Origin: Pseudacidovorax sp. RU35E
GTDB taxonomy: Bacteria; Pseudomonadota; Gammaproteobacteria; Burkholderiales; Burkholderiaceae_C
Assembly (NCBI RefSeq): GCF_900156165.1
Contig: NZ_FTMY01000004.1
Coordinates: 310,001-374,000 of the forward strand
Direction: 5' to 3'
DNA length: 64,000 nt
Shown here: positions 36,203 to 45,343 of the stretch, one piece after another
How positions within the stretch are numbered: position 1 is the first letter of the stretch
Layout of the letters: every line of letters starts with the position of its first letter
The notes under the pieces: generated by a model
Seen by the model: only the letters and a program-made list of their open reading frames with translations
The model's database searches: none
What the model was told of the DNA's origin: nothing
Translations under genes and position numbers: made by a program

Positions 36203-37431
36203 CAGATCACCTCCTTCAGACGCAGTGCGGCGATGTCGGCAGGCGCATAGCCCAGCTCGGACAGGATGTCCGCGCTGTGCTCGCCCAGCAGCGGCGGGGC
36301 CGAGCGGATGGGCAGGGCCGCACCATCGAACTGCATGGGGCTGGCCACCAGCGGCACATCCACGCCGGCGGGATGCGGCACGCGCTGCAGTATGCCGCGC
36401 GCCTTCACCTGCGGTTCCTCGAATACCTGGGCGACGTTGTTGATCGGGCCGCAGGGCACACCTGCGGCGTCCAGGGCGGCGATGAGCCGGCTGCGTTCCC
36501 ATTGGCCGAAGGCCTCGCGCAGCAGGGCCGAGAGTTCGACGATGTTGCGCACGCGTTGGGCATTCGTGGCAAAGCGCGCGTCGGCGGCCCATTCGGGATG
36601 CGCGAACACCTGGCAGAGCTTGGCGAACTGCCCGTCGTTGCCCACCACCAGGATCACGTCGCCATCCGCGCAGGCATAGACGTCCTGCGGCTGGATGTTG
36701 GGATGCGCATTGCCGTTGCGTTGCGGCACCTTGCCCGAGACCAGGTAGTTCATCGCCTGGTTGGCCAGCGTGGCGACCTGAACATCCAGCATGGCGATGT
36801 CGATGTAGCCGCCCACGCCCGTCTCGTTGCGGCGGGCCAGTGCGGCGAGCACGGAGACGGCGGTGTACATGCCCGTCATCAGGTCCACGATGGGCACGCC
36901 CACCTTCTGCGGGCCCGCGCCGGGCTTGCCGTCCTTCTCGCCCGTCACGCTCATCAGGCCGCCCATGGCCTGGATGAGGAAGTCGTAGGCGGGCTGGTCG
37001 CGGCGCGGGCCGGTCTGGCCGAAGCCGGTGACGGAGCAGTAGATGAGGCGCGGATTCACTTTGCGCAGCGAGGCCTCGTCCAGCCCGTAGCGGGCCAGGG
37101 TGCCGGCCTTGTAGTTCTCCAGCACGATGTCGGCCCGCTGCGCGAGCTCGCGCACGATCTGCTGGCCTTCGGGCTTCTCCAGGCTCACCGTCAGCGAGCG
37201 CTTGCCGCGGTTCACGGCCAGGTAGTAGCCGGCCTCGCGCGTGTCGCGGCCTTCTGCGTCCTTGAGGAAGGGCGGGCCCCAGCTGCGCGTGTCGTCGCCC
37301 GCCCCGGGCCGTTCGATCTTGATGACCTCGGCGCCGAGGTCCGCCAGGATCTGGCCGGCCCAGGGCGCCGCCAGGATGCGGCTGAGGTCGAGGACCCGGA
37401 CGTGCGACAACGGGCCGGCGGCGGTGCTCAT
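36202..37431 (-). CDS. CaiB/BaiF (family III) CoA transferase
   Basis: A 409-residue enzyme transferring CoA between acids. The catalytic aspartate is D150 in PAYDFLIQAMGGLM. The N-terminal VRVLDLSRILAAPWAGQILADLGAEVIKIE is canonical. AAGGAGATCTGCCC precedes the chosen ATG; an upstream in-frame start 14 codons earlier lacks such a site. It probably activates the acid imported by the two Bug proteins of the operon, before dehydrogenation and hydration by its neighbours. Confidence 0.94.
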   Translation of the reverse strand: MSTAAGPLSHVRVLDLSRILAAPWAGQILADLGAEVIKIERPGAGDDTRSWGPPFLKDAEGRDTREAGYYLAVNRGKRSLTVSLEKPEGQQIVRELAQRADIVLENYKAGTLARYGLDEASLRKVNPRLIYCSVTGFGQTGPRRDQPAYDFLIQAMGGLMSVTGEKDGKPGAGPQKVGVPIVDLMTGMYTAVSVLAALARRNETGVGGYIDIAMLDVQVATLANQAMNYLVSGKVPQRNGNAHPNIQPQDVYACADGDVILVVGNDGQFAKLCQVFAHPEWAADARFATNAQRVRNIVELSALLREAFGQWERSRLIAALDAAGVPCGPINNVAQVFEEPQVKARGILQRVPHPAGVDVPLVASPMQFDGAALPIRSAPPLLGEHSADILSELGYAPADIAALRLKEVI

Positions 37432-37548
37432 GGGCAGATCTCCTTCACGATGACCCATTCTCGGAAGGGGCACCCAAGGCGACTACCGCGGCGGCTGCAA
37501 CGCTGGGATGCGCGGGCGCGCATACCAGCGCGCGGCCTCACTCAGCCT

Positions 37549-38766
37549 TCAGACGCCCTTGGCCAGCTCCAGCTTGGCGATGGCGTTGCGGTGCACCTCG
37601 TCCGGACCGTCCACCAGCCGCACGGTGCGCTGGTGGGCATAGGCCTCGGCCAGCCAGAAGTCCTGGCTCACGCCGCCGCCGCCGTGGGCCTGGATGGCCC
37701 AGTCCACCACCTTGCACGACATGTTGGGCGCCACCACCTTGATCATGGCGATGTCGGCGCGCGCCACCTTGTTGCCCACCGTGTCCATCTTCCAGGCCGC
37801 ATTGAGCGTCAGCAGGCGGGCCTGGTCGATCATGCAGCGGGACTCGGCGATGCGCTCGTGCCAAACCGATTGCTCGGCCAGCGGCTTGCCGAAGGCGATG
37901 CGTTTGCGCAGGCGATCGCACATCAGCTCCAGCGCGCGTTCGGCCGCGCCGATCGAGCGCATGCAGTGGTGGATGCGCCCGGGGCCGAGGCGGCCCTGGG
38001 CGATCTCGAAACCGCGGCCCTCGCCCAGCAGGATGTTGTCGACCGGCACGCGCACGTCCTCGAGCAGCACCTCCATGTGGCCATGCGGCGCGTCGTCGTA
38101 GCCGAAGACCGACAGGTGGCGCAGTACCGTCACGCCGGGGGTGTCGCGCGGCACCAGCACCATGGACTGCTGCGCATGCCGCGGCGCGTCCGGGTCGGTC
38201 TTGCCCATCACGATGAAGATGCGGCAGCGCGGGCTGCCCGCGCCCGACGAGAACCACTTGCGGCCGTTGATCACGTAGTGGTCGCCATCGCGACGGATCG
38301 AGCACTGGATGTTGGTGGCGTCCGACGAGGCCACCGCCGGCTCGGTCATCAGGAAGGCCGAGCGGATCTCGCCGGCCAGCAGCGGCACCAGCCACTGCTT
38401 TTTTTGCTCAGCGGTGCCGTAACGCTCGATCGTCTCCATGTTGCCGGTGTCCGGCGCGGAGCAGTTGAACACCTCACTGGACCAATGGACCCGGCCCATG
38501 ACCTCGCACAGCGGCGCGTAGTCGAGGTTGGAGACGCCGCCGTTGCCTTCATAGGGATGCGGCAGGAACATGTTCCAGAGGCCCGCCTCGCGCGCCTTGG
38601 GCTTGAGCTCCTCGATCAGCGGCACCGTCTGCCACGCATCGCCGGCGCGCCGGAAGGCGTCCATCTCGTGGTGGTAGCGCTCCTCGTTGGGATAGATGTG
38701 CTGGTCGAAGAAGGCCTTGAGGCGCTGCAGCAGGTCGGCGGCTTTGGGGGATGGATCGGCGAACAT
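37549..38766 (-). CDS. acyl-CoA dehydrogenase (ACAD10/11-like)
   Basis: A 405-residue flavoenzyme. The FAD/substrate part includes [17 protein letters not shown] and the flavin-side [16 protein letters not shown]. The C-terminal [21 protein letters not shown] matches the ACAD10/11 branch, whose base is the Asp of the DGPDEVH loop rather than the short-chain glutamate. AAAGGAATCATC precedes the ATG. A gap of about 120 bases separates it from the CoA-transferase gene, without a visible promoter. Confidence 0.93.
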   Translation of the reverse strand: MFADPSPKAADLLQRLKAFFDQHIYPNEERYHHEMDAFRRAGDAWQTVPLIEELKPKAREAGLWNMFLPHPYEGNGGVSNLDYAPLCEVMGRVHWSSEVFNCSAPDTGNMETIERYGTAEQKKQWLVPLLAGEIRSAFLMTEPAVASSDATNIQCSIRRDGDHYVINGRKWFSSGAGSPRCRIFIVMGKTDPDAPRHAQQSMVLVPRDTPGVTVLRHLSVFGYDDAPHGHMEVLLEDVRVPVDNILLGEGRGFEIAQGRLGPGRIHHCMRSIGAAERALELMCDRLRKRIAFGKPLAEQSVWHERIAESRCMIDQARLLTLNAAWKMDTVGNKVARADIAMIKVVAPNMSCKVVDWAIQAHGGGGVSQDFWLAEAYAHQRTVRLVDGPDEVHRNAIAKLELAKGV

Positions 38767-38846
38767 GATGATTCCTTTGGATGACCGCGCGATTGAACCG
38801 GCAGTGGCGTTTTCTGTCGATCACGCCAGCGACAGTTCACACCCGC

Positions 38847-39623
38847 TCAACGCCCCGTGAACACCGGCGGACGCTTCTCGGCGAAGGCGCGCTGGGCTTC
38901 CTTGGCGTCCTCGGTCCTGGCGATCTGGGCCGTCATGTCCTGTTCGTAGCGATAGCCGTCGCGCAGGCTCATGTCCTCGATGGTGTTGAGCGTGTGCTTG
39001 AACATGCGCGTGGCGATGGGGCTCTTCGATGCGATGCTGCGTGCGATCGACAGGGCCTTGGGCATCAGCTCTTCCGGCGGCACGCAGGCCTCCACGATGC
39101 CCAGGCGGTACATCTCTGCGCCATCGACGCGCGTGCCCGTGAGGGCCATGAAGCGCAGGCGCGAGTGGCTGAAGAGACGCATGGCATGGCGTCCGCCGCC
39201 GAGCAGGCCGACGTCCACTTCGGGCATGCCCAGCGTGGCCTTCTCCGAGGCGACCAGGATGTCGCTGGAGGCTGCCATGGCCAGGCCCGAGCCGAGCGCT
39301 GCGCCGTTGATGGCCACCACCACCGGCTTGGCGCATTCGCGGATGGCATGGAAGCATTCGCGGGTGCGGCGCGAATGGGCCGGAAGGTCGCCCGGCCCCT
39401 TGATCACGTCCTTGCGGCCCTTGAGGTCGGCGCCGGCGCAGAACACCTTGCCGGCGCCCGTCAGCACCACGGCGCGCACTTCGTCCATTTCGGAGATGCG
39501 GTCCAGCGCCAGGGTGAGCTCGTCGTTGAGCGTGCGCGTGAGGGCATTCACCGGCGGCGCGTTCAAAGTGAGGGTGGCGACGAAGTCCTCGATCTGCACT
39601 TCGAGCTGGGTCAGGTCGTTCAT
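38847..39623 (-). CDS. enoyl-CoA hydratase/isomerase family protein
   Basis: A 258-residue crotonase. The oxyanion segment FCAGADLKGR is present, but of the two hydratase glutamates only the second remains: E135 in GMPEVDVGLLGGG. The first is replaced by A115 (GSGLAMAASSD). Single-glutamate crotonases are often isomerases or other lyases, so hydratase activity is uncertain. CCAGGAGCC precedes the ATG. It sits between the Bug and acyl-CoA dehydrogenase genes of the operon. Confidence 0.92.
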   Translation of the reverse strand: MNDLTQLEVQIEDFVATLTLNAPPVNALTRTLNDELTLALDRISEMDEVRAVVLTGAGKVFCAGADLKGRKDVIKGPGDLPAHSRRTRECFHAIRECAKPVVVAINGAALGSGLAMAASSDILVASEKATLGMPEVDVGLLGGGRHAMRLFSHSRLRFMALTGTRVDGAEMYRLGIVEACVPPEELMPKALSIARSIASKSPIATRMFKHTLNTIEDMSLRDGYRYEQDMTAQIARTEDAKEAQRAFAEKRPPVFTGR

Positions 39624-39646
39624 GGTTGGCTCCTGGGTTGTTCGGT

Positions 39647-40612
39647 TCAGTCGATGCGGGCGCCGGAGGTCTCGATGACCTTCTTCCACTTGGCAGCTTC
39701 GCTGCGGACCAGCACTGCCATCTCTTCTGGTGTGCTGCCCTGGGGCACCACGCCATTGGCGGCGAACTGTTCCTTCAGCTCGGGCGACGCCAGCACGGCG
39801 TTGATCTCGCGATTCAGCCTGTCGATCACGGCGCGCGGCGTGTTTTTCGGCACCGAGATGTAATTGACCGGGGCGGCGTCGAAGCCCTTGAGCGTCTGCG
39901 CGATCGGCGGCACGCCGGGCAACAGGGGCGACGGCTTGACCGTGGCCACGCCAAGCGGTCGCAGGGCGCCGCTGTCGATGTGCGGCTTGTAGGCCGCGAT
40001 GCTGTCGATGGCCATCTGGACCTGGCCGGAGAGCAGGTCGGCTAGCGCAGGCCCGGTACCGCGGTAGGGAATGTGCATGATCGAGACGCCCGCGGCCTGC
40101 TTGAAGAGCTCGCCCGCCAGATGGCTGCTGGCGCCCTGGCCGGCACTGGCGAAGTTGACCTTGCCAGGGTTGGCCTTGGCGTAGGCGATGAGTTCCTCGA
40201 TGGAGTGCACGGGCAGGTTCTTGTTGACCACCAGGACGTTGGGGACGATCGCCACTTCCGACACCGGCACCAGGTCATGCACCGGGTCGTAGGGCAGCCT
40301 GGCCATGAGGTAGGGGCTCGTCATCTGGGGACCCGGCGTGGTGTACAGCAAGGTGTGGCCGTCGGCTGGCGCCTTGGCGACGGTGTCCGCACCCAGCACG
40401 GCACCCGCGCCCGGCTTGTTGTCGACCACCACGGGCTGGCCCAGCCGCTTGGCCAGGGGCGCCGCGATGGCCCGCGCGACGAAGTCGGCACCGCCGCCGG
40501 GTGCGAAGGGCACCACCATCCGCAGCGGCTTGGTGGGAAAGTCCTGCGCGCCTGCGCTGAAGGCGATGGCAGCGCACAGCAGTGCGGCGGTCCTGGCAAA
40601 GAGTCTTTTCAT
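39647..40612 (-). CDS. Bug/TctC family periplasmic solute-binding protein
   Basis: A 321-residue receptor with a signal peptide ending near residue 22 (ALLCAAIAFSAGAQ). Motifs LRMVVPFAPGGGADFVA, PVVVDNKPGAGAVLGAD and SIMHIPYRGTGPALADL are intact. The ATG lies five bases after the stop of the enolase-superfamily gene; an in-frame TTG three codons earlier is an alternative. Second of two Bug proteins in the operon, possibly for a related acid. Confidence 0.94.
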   Translation of the reverse strand: MKRLFARTAALLCAAIAFSAGAQDFPTKPLRMVVPFAPGGGADFVARAIAAPLAKRLGQPVVVDNKPGAGAVLGADTVAKAPADGHTLLYTTPGPQMTSPYLMARLPYDPVHDLVPVSEVAIVPNVLVVNKNLPVHSIEELIAYAKANPGKVNFASAGQGASSHLAGELFKQAAGVSIMHIPYRGTGPALADLLSGQVQMAIDSIAAYKPHIDSGALRPLGVATVKPSPLLPGVPPIAQTLKGFDAAPVNYISVPKNTPRAVIDRLNREINAVLASPELKEQFAANGVVPQGSTPEEMAVLVRSEAAKWKKVIETSGARID

Positions 40613-40617
40613 CGCGT

Positions 40618-41703
40618 TCAACGGGGCTTGTAGGTGACGCCGCAGCCTGGGCCGGCCGGCAATTGGAGGTGGCCGTGTTGCACCGGCAGCGGTGTGAAGG
40701 GATCGTCCTTGAGGTGCAGGTGTTCCGACAGCTCACAGGCATAGGGCAGGCGCCGCACGACGCTGGCGGCCTGCAGGGCCATGGCCTGGAGCAGCGACGG
40801 GCCGAAGGCGGCACCGACGCGGCAGCCCACCTCGCCGGCCTCGCACAGGCGCACAGCCTGCACAAAGCGCCGGATGCCGCCCAGGTTGGTGACCTTGAGG
40901 TTGATGACATCCACGGCGCGCTCGGCCACCAGCCTGAACACGTCGCGCACGCTCTGTGCGCTTTCGTCGGCCTCGATGGCCACCGGCAGCGTGCGCGTGA
41001 GCAGGGCAAGCCCCGCGAAGTCGGCGGCCGGCACCGGCTGCTCGATCAGGGCGATGTCGTAGCGCTCCATGCGCCGGAAGGCCGCGATCATCTGCTTGGC
41101 GTTGTACGACTGGTTGGGGTCCAGGGTCAGCGCGACCGCCTCGCCCACGGCGGCGCGCACGGCGGCGATCCGCTGCACGTCCAGGTCGGTGTCACCCGAG
41201 AGCTTGAGCTTGAGTTGCGCGTAGCCTTCGGCTGCCAGCCGACCGGCCAGCGCCGCCAATTCGTCCGGCGCCTTGATCGGCAGGATGCGCGACAGCGGCA
41301 CCGCATCACGCAGCTTGCCGCCGAGCAGCACATGCACGGGCACGCCCAGGCGGCGCGCCAGCAGGTCGTGCAGCGCCATGTCGATGGCGGCCTTCACCGT
41401 GGGCTGGTAGGCGAGCAGCGCGTCGACCTCTTCCATGGTGCCGGCCAGGTCGTCCACGGCACGGCCCACTAGGCGCGGCGCCAGGAAGGCGAGCCCTGCC
41501 TGGGCACCCGCGCCGTGCGTGGAGATGGCCGGGATGGCGTGGCAATAGCCCAGGCCTTCGTGTCCGTCCTCGTCCTGCAGGCGCAACACCTGCCCTTCGA
41601 GGGCCGGCACCTGGGCGCGCGCGAACTTCCATTGCGGGTCGGCCAGCGCCTGGGTGCAGGGCTCGACCGTGGCGGCGACGATCTTCATCGGGCCGCTGCT
41701 CAT
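40618..41703 (-). CDS. mandelate racemase / muconate lactonizing enzyme family protein
   Basis: A 361-residue enolase-superfamily enzyme of the MLE subgroup. The KxK motif is K165/K167, the metal ligands D195, E221 and D246, and the second base K270 (NLKVTNLGGIRR). This set is the one for muconate cycloisomerase, dipeptide epimerase and N-acylamino-acid racemase relatives. Its ATG overlaps the stop of the upstream Bug gene (ATGA). In context it may racemise or lactonise the imported acid before CoA activation; the reaction is not fixed by sequence. Confidence 0.9.
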   Translation of the reverse strand: MSSGPMKIVAATVEPCTQALADPQWKFARAQVPALEGQVLRLQDEDGHEGLGYCHAIPAISTHGAGAQAGLAFLAPRLVGRAVDDLAGTMEEVDALLAYQPTVKAAIDMALHDLLARRLGVPVHVLLGGKLRDAVPLSRILPIKAPDELAALAGRLAAEGYAQLKLKLSGDTDLDVQRIAAVRAAVGEAVALTLDPNQSYNAKQMIAAFRRMERYDIALIEQPVPAADFAGLALLTRTLPVAIEADESAQSVRDVFRLVAERAVDVINLKVTNLGGIRRFVQAVRLCEAGEVGCRVGAAFGPSLLQAMALQAASVVRRLPYACELSEHLHLKDDPFTPLPVQHGHLQLPAGPGCGVTYKPR

Positions 41704-42680
41704 TGAATAGTGATCTTGGCCTTGGCGATGATGTCCCGCCACTTTTCCGATTCGGCCTGCATCAGCTGCTGGTACTCGCTGCCGGTGGAGGTCATCGGCA
41801 ATGCGCCCTGCAGCAGGTACTGCTGCCGGGTGTCGGGCGCATCGACGGCGGCGATGAAGGCGTCGCGCAGCTTCGCCGCGATGGGCGCGGGCACGCCCTT
41901 GGGCGCCACGATGCCGTAGGTGGTCTCCATCACCACGCCGGGCAGCCCCTTCTCGGCCGTGGTCGGCACGTTCGGCAGTTGCGGCGCGCGGCTCTTGGAG
42001 GCGACCGCCAGCGCCTTGAGCGAGCCGCTGTTGACGTGCGCGAGCACCGGCAGCAGGTCGACCATGGCCACGTCGACCTCGCCGCCCAGCAGGCCGGTGA
42101 TGGCGGGTGCCGCGCCCTTGTAGGGCACATGCAGCAGGCTCACGCCCGCCTGGTCGTCGAAGATTTCCATGCCGATGTGCGGCGTGGTGCCGGGGCCGGC
42201 CGAGCTGTAGCTCAGCTTGCCGGGCGCCGCCTTCGCCTTCTTGACCAGGGCATCCACCGAGTCGATGCCCGACTTCGTGTTGACCACGATCACGCTGGGA
42301 ATGCGGGCCACGAGGGTGAGGTACTGCAGGTCGCCGAGCGTGTACGGCGCCTTCATGAGGTTGGGCATGCCGACCAGCGGGCCCGGCGCGACCAGGGCGA
42401 AGGTGTAGCCGTCGGGCGTGGCCTTGGCCGTCGCGTCGACGCCGATGGTGCCGCCGGCACCCGCGCGGTTGTCCACCACCACGGGCTGGCCCAGGCGTGC
42501 GCCCACCTTGGTGGCGAGCAGGCGGGCGATGGCGTCGGTGGGCCCGCCCGCGGCATAGGGGACGATCAGCTTGATGGGCCGGGCCGGCCAGTCCTCGGCA
42601 TGGACGGCAGGGCTGGCAGCGAGGCTGCAGGCGAGTGCCAGGGCGGCAGTCGCGCGGTACGAGGGACGGCCTTGGCCCAT
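41700..42680 (-). CDS. Bug/TctC family periplasmic solute-binding protein
   Basis: A 326-residue receptor; the signal peptide ends near residue 28 (LACSLAASPAVHAED). Motifs IKLIVPYAAGGPTDAIA, VVVDNRAGAGGTIGVD and SLLHVPYKGAAPAITGL are present. AAGGAGACACACATC precedes the ATG. It is the first gene of the minus-strand operon and divergent from a LysR gene, the common layout for LysR-controlled Bug operons. Confidence 0.94.
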   Translation of the reverse strand: MGQGRPSYRATAALALACSLAASPAVHAEDWPARPIKLIVPYAAGGPTDAIARLLATKVGARLGQPVVVDNRAGAGGTIGVDATAKATPDGYTFALVAPGPLVGMPNLMKAPYTLGDLQYLTLVARIPSVIVVNTKSGIDSVDALVKKAKAAPGKLSYSSAGPGTTPHIGMEIFDDQAGVSLLHVPYKGAAPAITGLLGGEVDVAMVDLLPVLAHVNSGSLKALAVASKSRAPQLPNVPTTAEKGLPGVVMETTYGIVAPKGVPAPIAAKLRDAFIAAVDAPDTRQQYLLQGALPMTSTGSEYQQLMQAESEKWRDIIAKAKITIQ

Positions 42681-42741
42681 GATGTGTGTCTCCTTGGATT
42701 GGCTCTGCAGGCAGTCTAGGAGGCGCCCTCTTCGCGAGCTA

Positions 42742-42756
42742 TGCATCGATCGTGCA
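42742..42756. promoter_or_regulatory. candidate LysR binding site in divergent promoter
   Basis: TGCA-N7-TGCA (42742-42756) lies in the middle of the 151-base region between the Bug gene and its divergent LysR gene. The dyad and position suit a LysR tetramer site, but the symmetric half-sites are only four bases, so chance is possible. Confidence 0.3.
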
Positions 42757-42831
42757 AGGCTGTTATGCGGGCGCGAACAAGCGGGTCGATGCCCTGCTCA
42801 GGGCGCGAAGCCCGTCCCATAATCGCCGCCC

Positions 42832-43788
42832 ATGCACAAGCCTAGAGCCACCGACTTCGCGCTGGACATCGCCGCCGACCTGCAGAAATGGCGCTCCTTC
42901 GTGGCCATCGGCGAGCTCGGCAGCCTCACGCGGGCCGCGCTCTTCCTGGACAGCAACCAGTCCTTCCTGAGCCGCCAGGTCAATGCGCTTGAGCGCGAAT
43001 GCGGCACGCGGCTCTTCAACCGCACGGGCCGTGGCGTGGAGCTGTCGGAGGCGGGTCAGCGCCTGTTCCCCCAGGTCAAGGACCTGCTGGAGCGCGCCCA
43101 GGCGCTGGAGCACGACATCCGCGCCGATCTGCGCGAGCCCGTGGGCACGGTGACGCTGGGCAGCCTGCCGTCCATCGGCACCATCCTCACGGGCCGCCTC
43201 TTCGCGGCCGTGCGTGCGCGCCTGCCGGGCGTGAGTCTCAAGGTGCTGGAGGGCTCCAGCGGCCAGGTGGAGGAATGGCTCACCGACGCGCGCGTCGACA
43301 TCGCCATCCTCTACCGCTATGCGCCCACGCTGCCCGAAGGCGAGGAAGCGCTCGCGACGGTGGACAGCTACCTGATCGGCCCGCGCGACGACCGGCTCAC
43401 GGCGAATGGACAGGTTCCGTTCGCGAGCCTCGATGGGCTGCCCTTCATCCTGCCGAGCGCACCCAACGGGCTGCGCACGGCGCTCGACGCCGGCGCGCGG
43501 CATGCGCGCATCGCACTGGCGCCGGTGATCGAGGCGGATTCACTGCCGCTGCAGAAGCAGCTGACGGCCCAGGAAGGGCTCTACACGGTGCTGCCGCTGC
43601 ATGCCGTATGGCAGGAGGTGCAGGAGGGTCGACTGCAGGCCGCGCGCATCGTCGAGCCGCCCTTCCAGCGCACCGTGGCCATGGCCTTCTCGCGGTCCAA
43701 GGGGCCGTCGAGCGCGGTCACGGCGGTGACGGGTCACATCGTGCGCATCGTCGGCGAGATGGCGGGCCAGGGCATGTGGCGCTCCTGA
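42832..43788 (+). CDS. LysR family transcriptional regulator
   Basis: A 318-residue regulator with an N-terminal winged helix (about residues 18-77; SLTRAALFLDSNQSFLSRQVNALE is the recognition region) and a two-lobed ligand domain (VTLGSLPSIGTILTG onward). The helix-turn-helix has the unusual SNQSFLSRQ instead of SQPALSRQ. Divergent to the Bug-led operon, it very probably controls it in response to the transported acid or its CoA ester. Confidence 0.92.
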   Translation: MHKPRATDFALDIAADLQKWRSFVAIGELGSLTRAALFLDSNQSFLSRQVNALERECGTRLFNRTGRGVELSEAGQRLFPQVKDLLERAQALEHDIRADLREPVGTVTLGSLPSIGTILTGRLFAAVRARLPGVSLKVLEGSSGQVEEWLTDARVDIAILYRYAPTLPEGEEALATVDSYLIGPRDDRLTANGQVPFASLDGLPFILPSAPNGLRTALDAGARHARIALAPVIEADSLPLQKQLTAQEGLYTVLPLHAVWQEVQEGRLQAARIVEPPFQRTVAMAFSRSKGPSSAVTAVTGHIVRIVGEMAGQGMWRS

Positions 43789-43802
43789 GGGCGTCACCGC
43801 CC

Positions 43803-45035
43803 TCAGCCCACCCGGCTCGCGATCAGCACCGCATTGGTCCCGCCGAAGGCAAAGGCGTTCGACATCACGTGCCGGATGCCGCTCGCCGCGCGCGGGGCCA
43901 GTCCGTGCACCAGGTCCACGCCGAAGGCCGCATCGGGCGCGGTGGCGCTGGCGGGCAACCGGCCCAGGTCCATGGCGCGCAAGGCGCACAGCAGTTCGAT
44001 CGCGCCGCCGCCGCCCATGATGTGGCCGTGCAGCGTCTTGGTGGCGCTCACGGGCACGCCACGCTGGCCGAAGACCTCGGCCAGCGTGGCGGCCTCGGCC
44101 GCGTCGCCGGCCACCGTGCCGGTGCCGTGCGCGTTCACATGGCCGATGTCGCTGGCGGCCAGGCCGGCATCGGCCAGGGCGGCGCGCACGGCACGGATCT
44201 GTCCTTCGCTCTGCGGAGTGCTGATGTGAACCGCGTCGCAACTGCTGCCGTAGCCGGCCAGCAGTGCGCGTGCCGCCACGCCCCGGCGTTCCGCCGAGGC
44301 CAGGGATTCGATGACCACCGCCCCCGCGCCCTCGCCCATGGCGAAGCCCGCACGGTCGGCCGCGAAGGGGCGGCAGGTGTGGGCGGCGTCGGCGTCCAGC
44401 GGCGCCAGCACGCGCATGGCATTCCAGCTGGCGATGACCGCGGGCGTCAGCAGCGCTTCGTGGCCGCCGGCGACGGCCACGTCGACCCAGCCGCCGCGCA
44501 CGGCACGCAGCGCTTCGCCGATGGCCACCGCCGACGAGGCGCAGGCGCAGGCATAGCCGATGGAGGTCGCGCGCGCGCCGAAGGCCAGCGCCAGTTCGGC
44601 CGGCGCGGCATTGGGCATGGTGGTCAGCACCGAGGTGGGCCGCAGGCGGCGCTTGCGCGCATAGAGCTGTTCGGTCGACTGGTCGAAGCTGCTGGCGCCG
44701 GCCATGCCGCTGCCCCAGAAGACGCCCAGGCGCTCGGGCGCAGGCTGCTGCGCGGCGCTGCTGCCCAGGCCGGCCTGCTCGGCGGCCTCGAAGGCGGCGG
44801 CCAGCGCCATGGCGGTGCCGCGGTCCAGCGTGACGCCCGAGGGCGCGCGCAGGCGCCGGTCGTCGAAGCCCTCGCAGGCGGCCATGCCCAGCGTGAAGCG
44901 CTCCACGCCGTCGATCACCACCTCGCGCGGTGCGATGGCGCAGCGGTTGGCGCGCAGCGCGTCGTCCAGCGCAGGCAGGCCGATGCCCAGGGGGCTGACG
45001 ATGCCCAGCCCGGTGATGGCGACGGGAACGCTCAT
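43803..45035 (-). CDS. beta-ketoacyl-ACP synthase (FabF-like)
   Basis: A 410-residue condensing enzyme. The Cys-His-His triad is complete: C165 (CACASSA), H303 (VNAHGTGT) and H338 (LHGHIMGGGG), with K333 in front. It is preceded by an acyl carrier protein gene (23-base gap) and a hydrolase gene in the same operon. No malonyltransferase, ketoreductase or dehydratase is encoded, so this module must borrow steps from the housekeeping fatty acid synthase. It may make a special acyl chain for a lipid, signal or secreted product. Confidence 0.92.
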   Translation of the reverse strand: MSVPVAITGLGIVSPLGIGLPALDDALRANRCAIAPREVVIDGVERFTLGMAACEGFDDRRLRAPSGVTLDRGTAMALAAAFEAAEQAGLGSSAAQQPAPERLGVFWGSGMAGASSFDQSTEQLYARKRRLRPTSVLTTMPNAAPAELALAFGARATSIGYACACASSAVAIGEALRAVRGGWVDVAVAGGHEALLTPAVIASWNAMRVLAPLDADAAHTCRPFAADRAGFAMGEGAGAVVIESLASAERRGVAARALLAGYGSSCDAVHISTPQSEGQIRAVRAALADAGLAASDIGHVNAHGTGTVAGDAAEAATLAEVFGQRGVPVSATKTLHGHIMGGGGAIELLCALRAMDLGRLPASATAPDAAFGVDLVHGLAPRAASGIRHVMSNAFAFGGTNAVLIASRVG

Positions 45036-45058
45036 GGAATGTCCTCTCGGGCCCGTGT

Positions 45059-45340
45059 TCAGGCGTGCGCCGGCATGCCGGCGCTGCCGGCCAGCTGCGC
45101 CATGTGGGCGTCGATGGCGTCGCACAGGTCGCCCAGCGTGATGCCGGCTTCGCGGGGGTCCAGCCGGTCCTCGGGCAGCCGCAGCTTGAGCGCGTCCTCG
45201 ACCGAGAAGATGAATTCCATCAGGGCCAGCGAGTCGAGGCCGAGATCGGCCAGGGCGACGTCCGGGCGCAGCAGGGCCGGGTCGCAGCGGTGCTCTTCCT
45301 CGGCGATGCGGGCGATGGTCTGGAAGGTGGTCGACGGCAT
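45059..45340 (-). CDS. acyl carrier protein
   Basis: A 93-residue carrier with the phosphopantetheine site LGLDSLALMEF (Ser37) in a four-helix, acidic protein. It lies between the hydrolase (three-base gap) and the ketosynthase genes, so it is a dedicated carrier for that enzyme rather than the housekeeping AcpP. The C-terminal extension (AGSAGMPAHA) is unremarkable. Confidence 0.92.
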   Translation of the reverse strand: MPSTTFQTIARIAEEEHRCDPALLRPDVALADLGLDSLALMEFIFSVEDALKLRLPEDRLDPREAGITLGDLCDAIDAHMAQLAGSAGMPAHA

Positions 45341-45343
45341 GGT

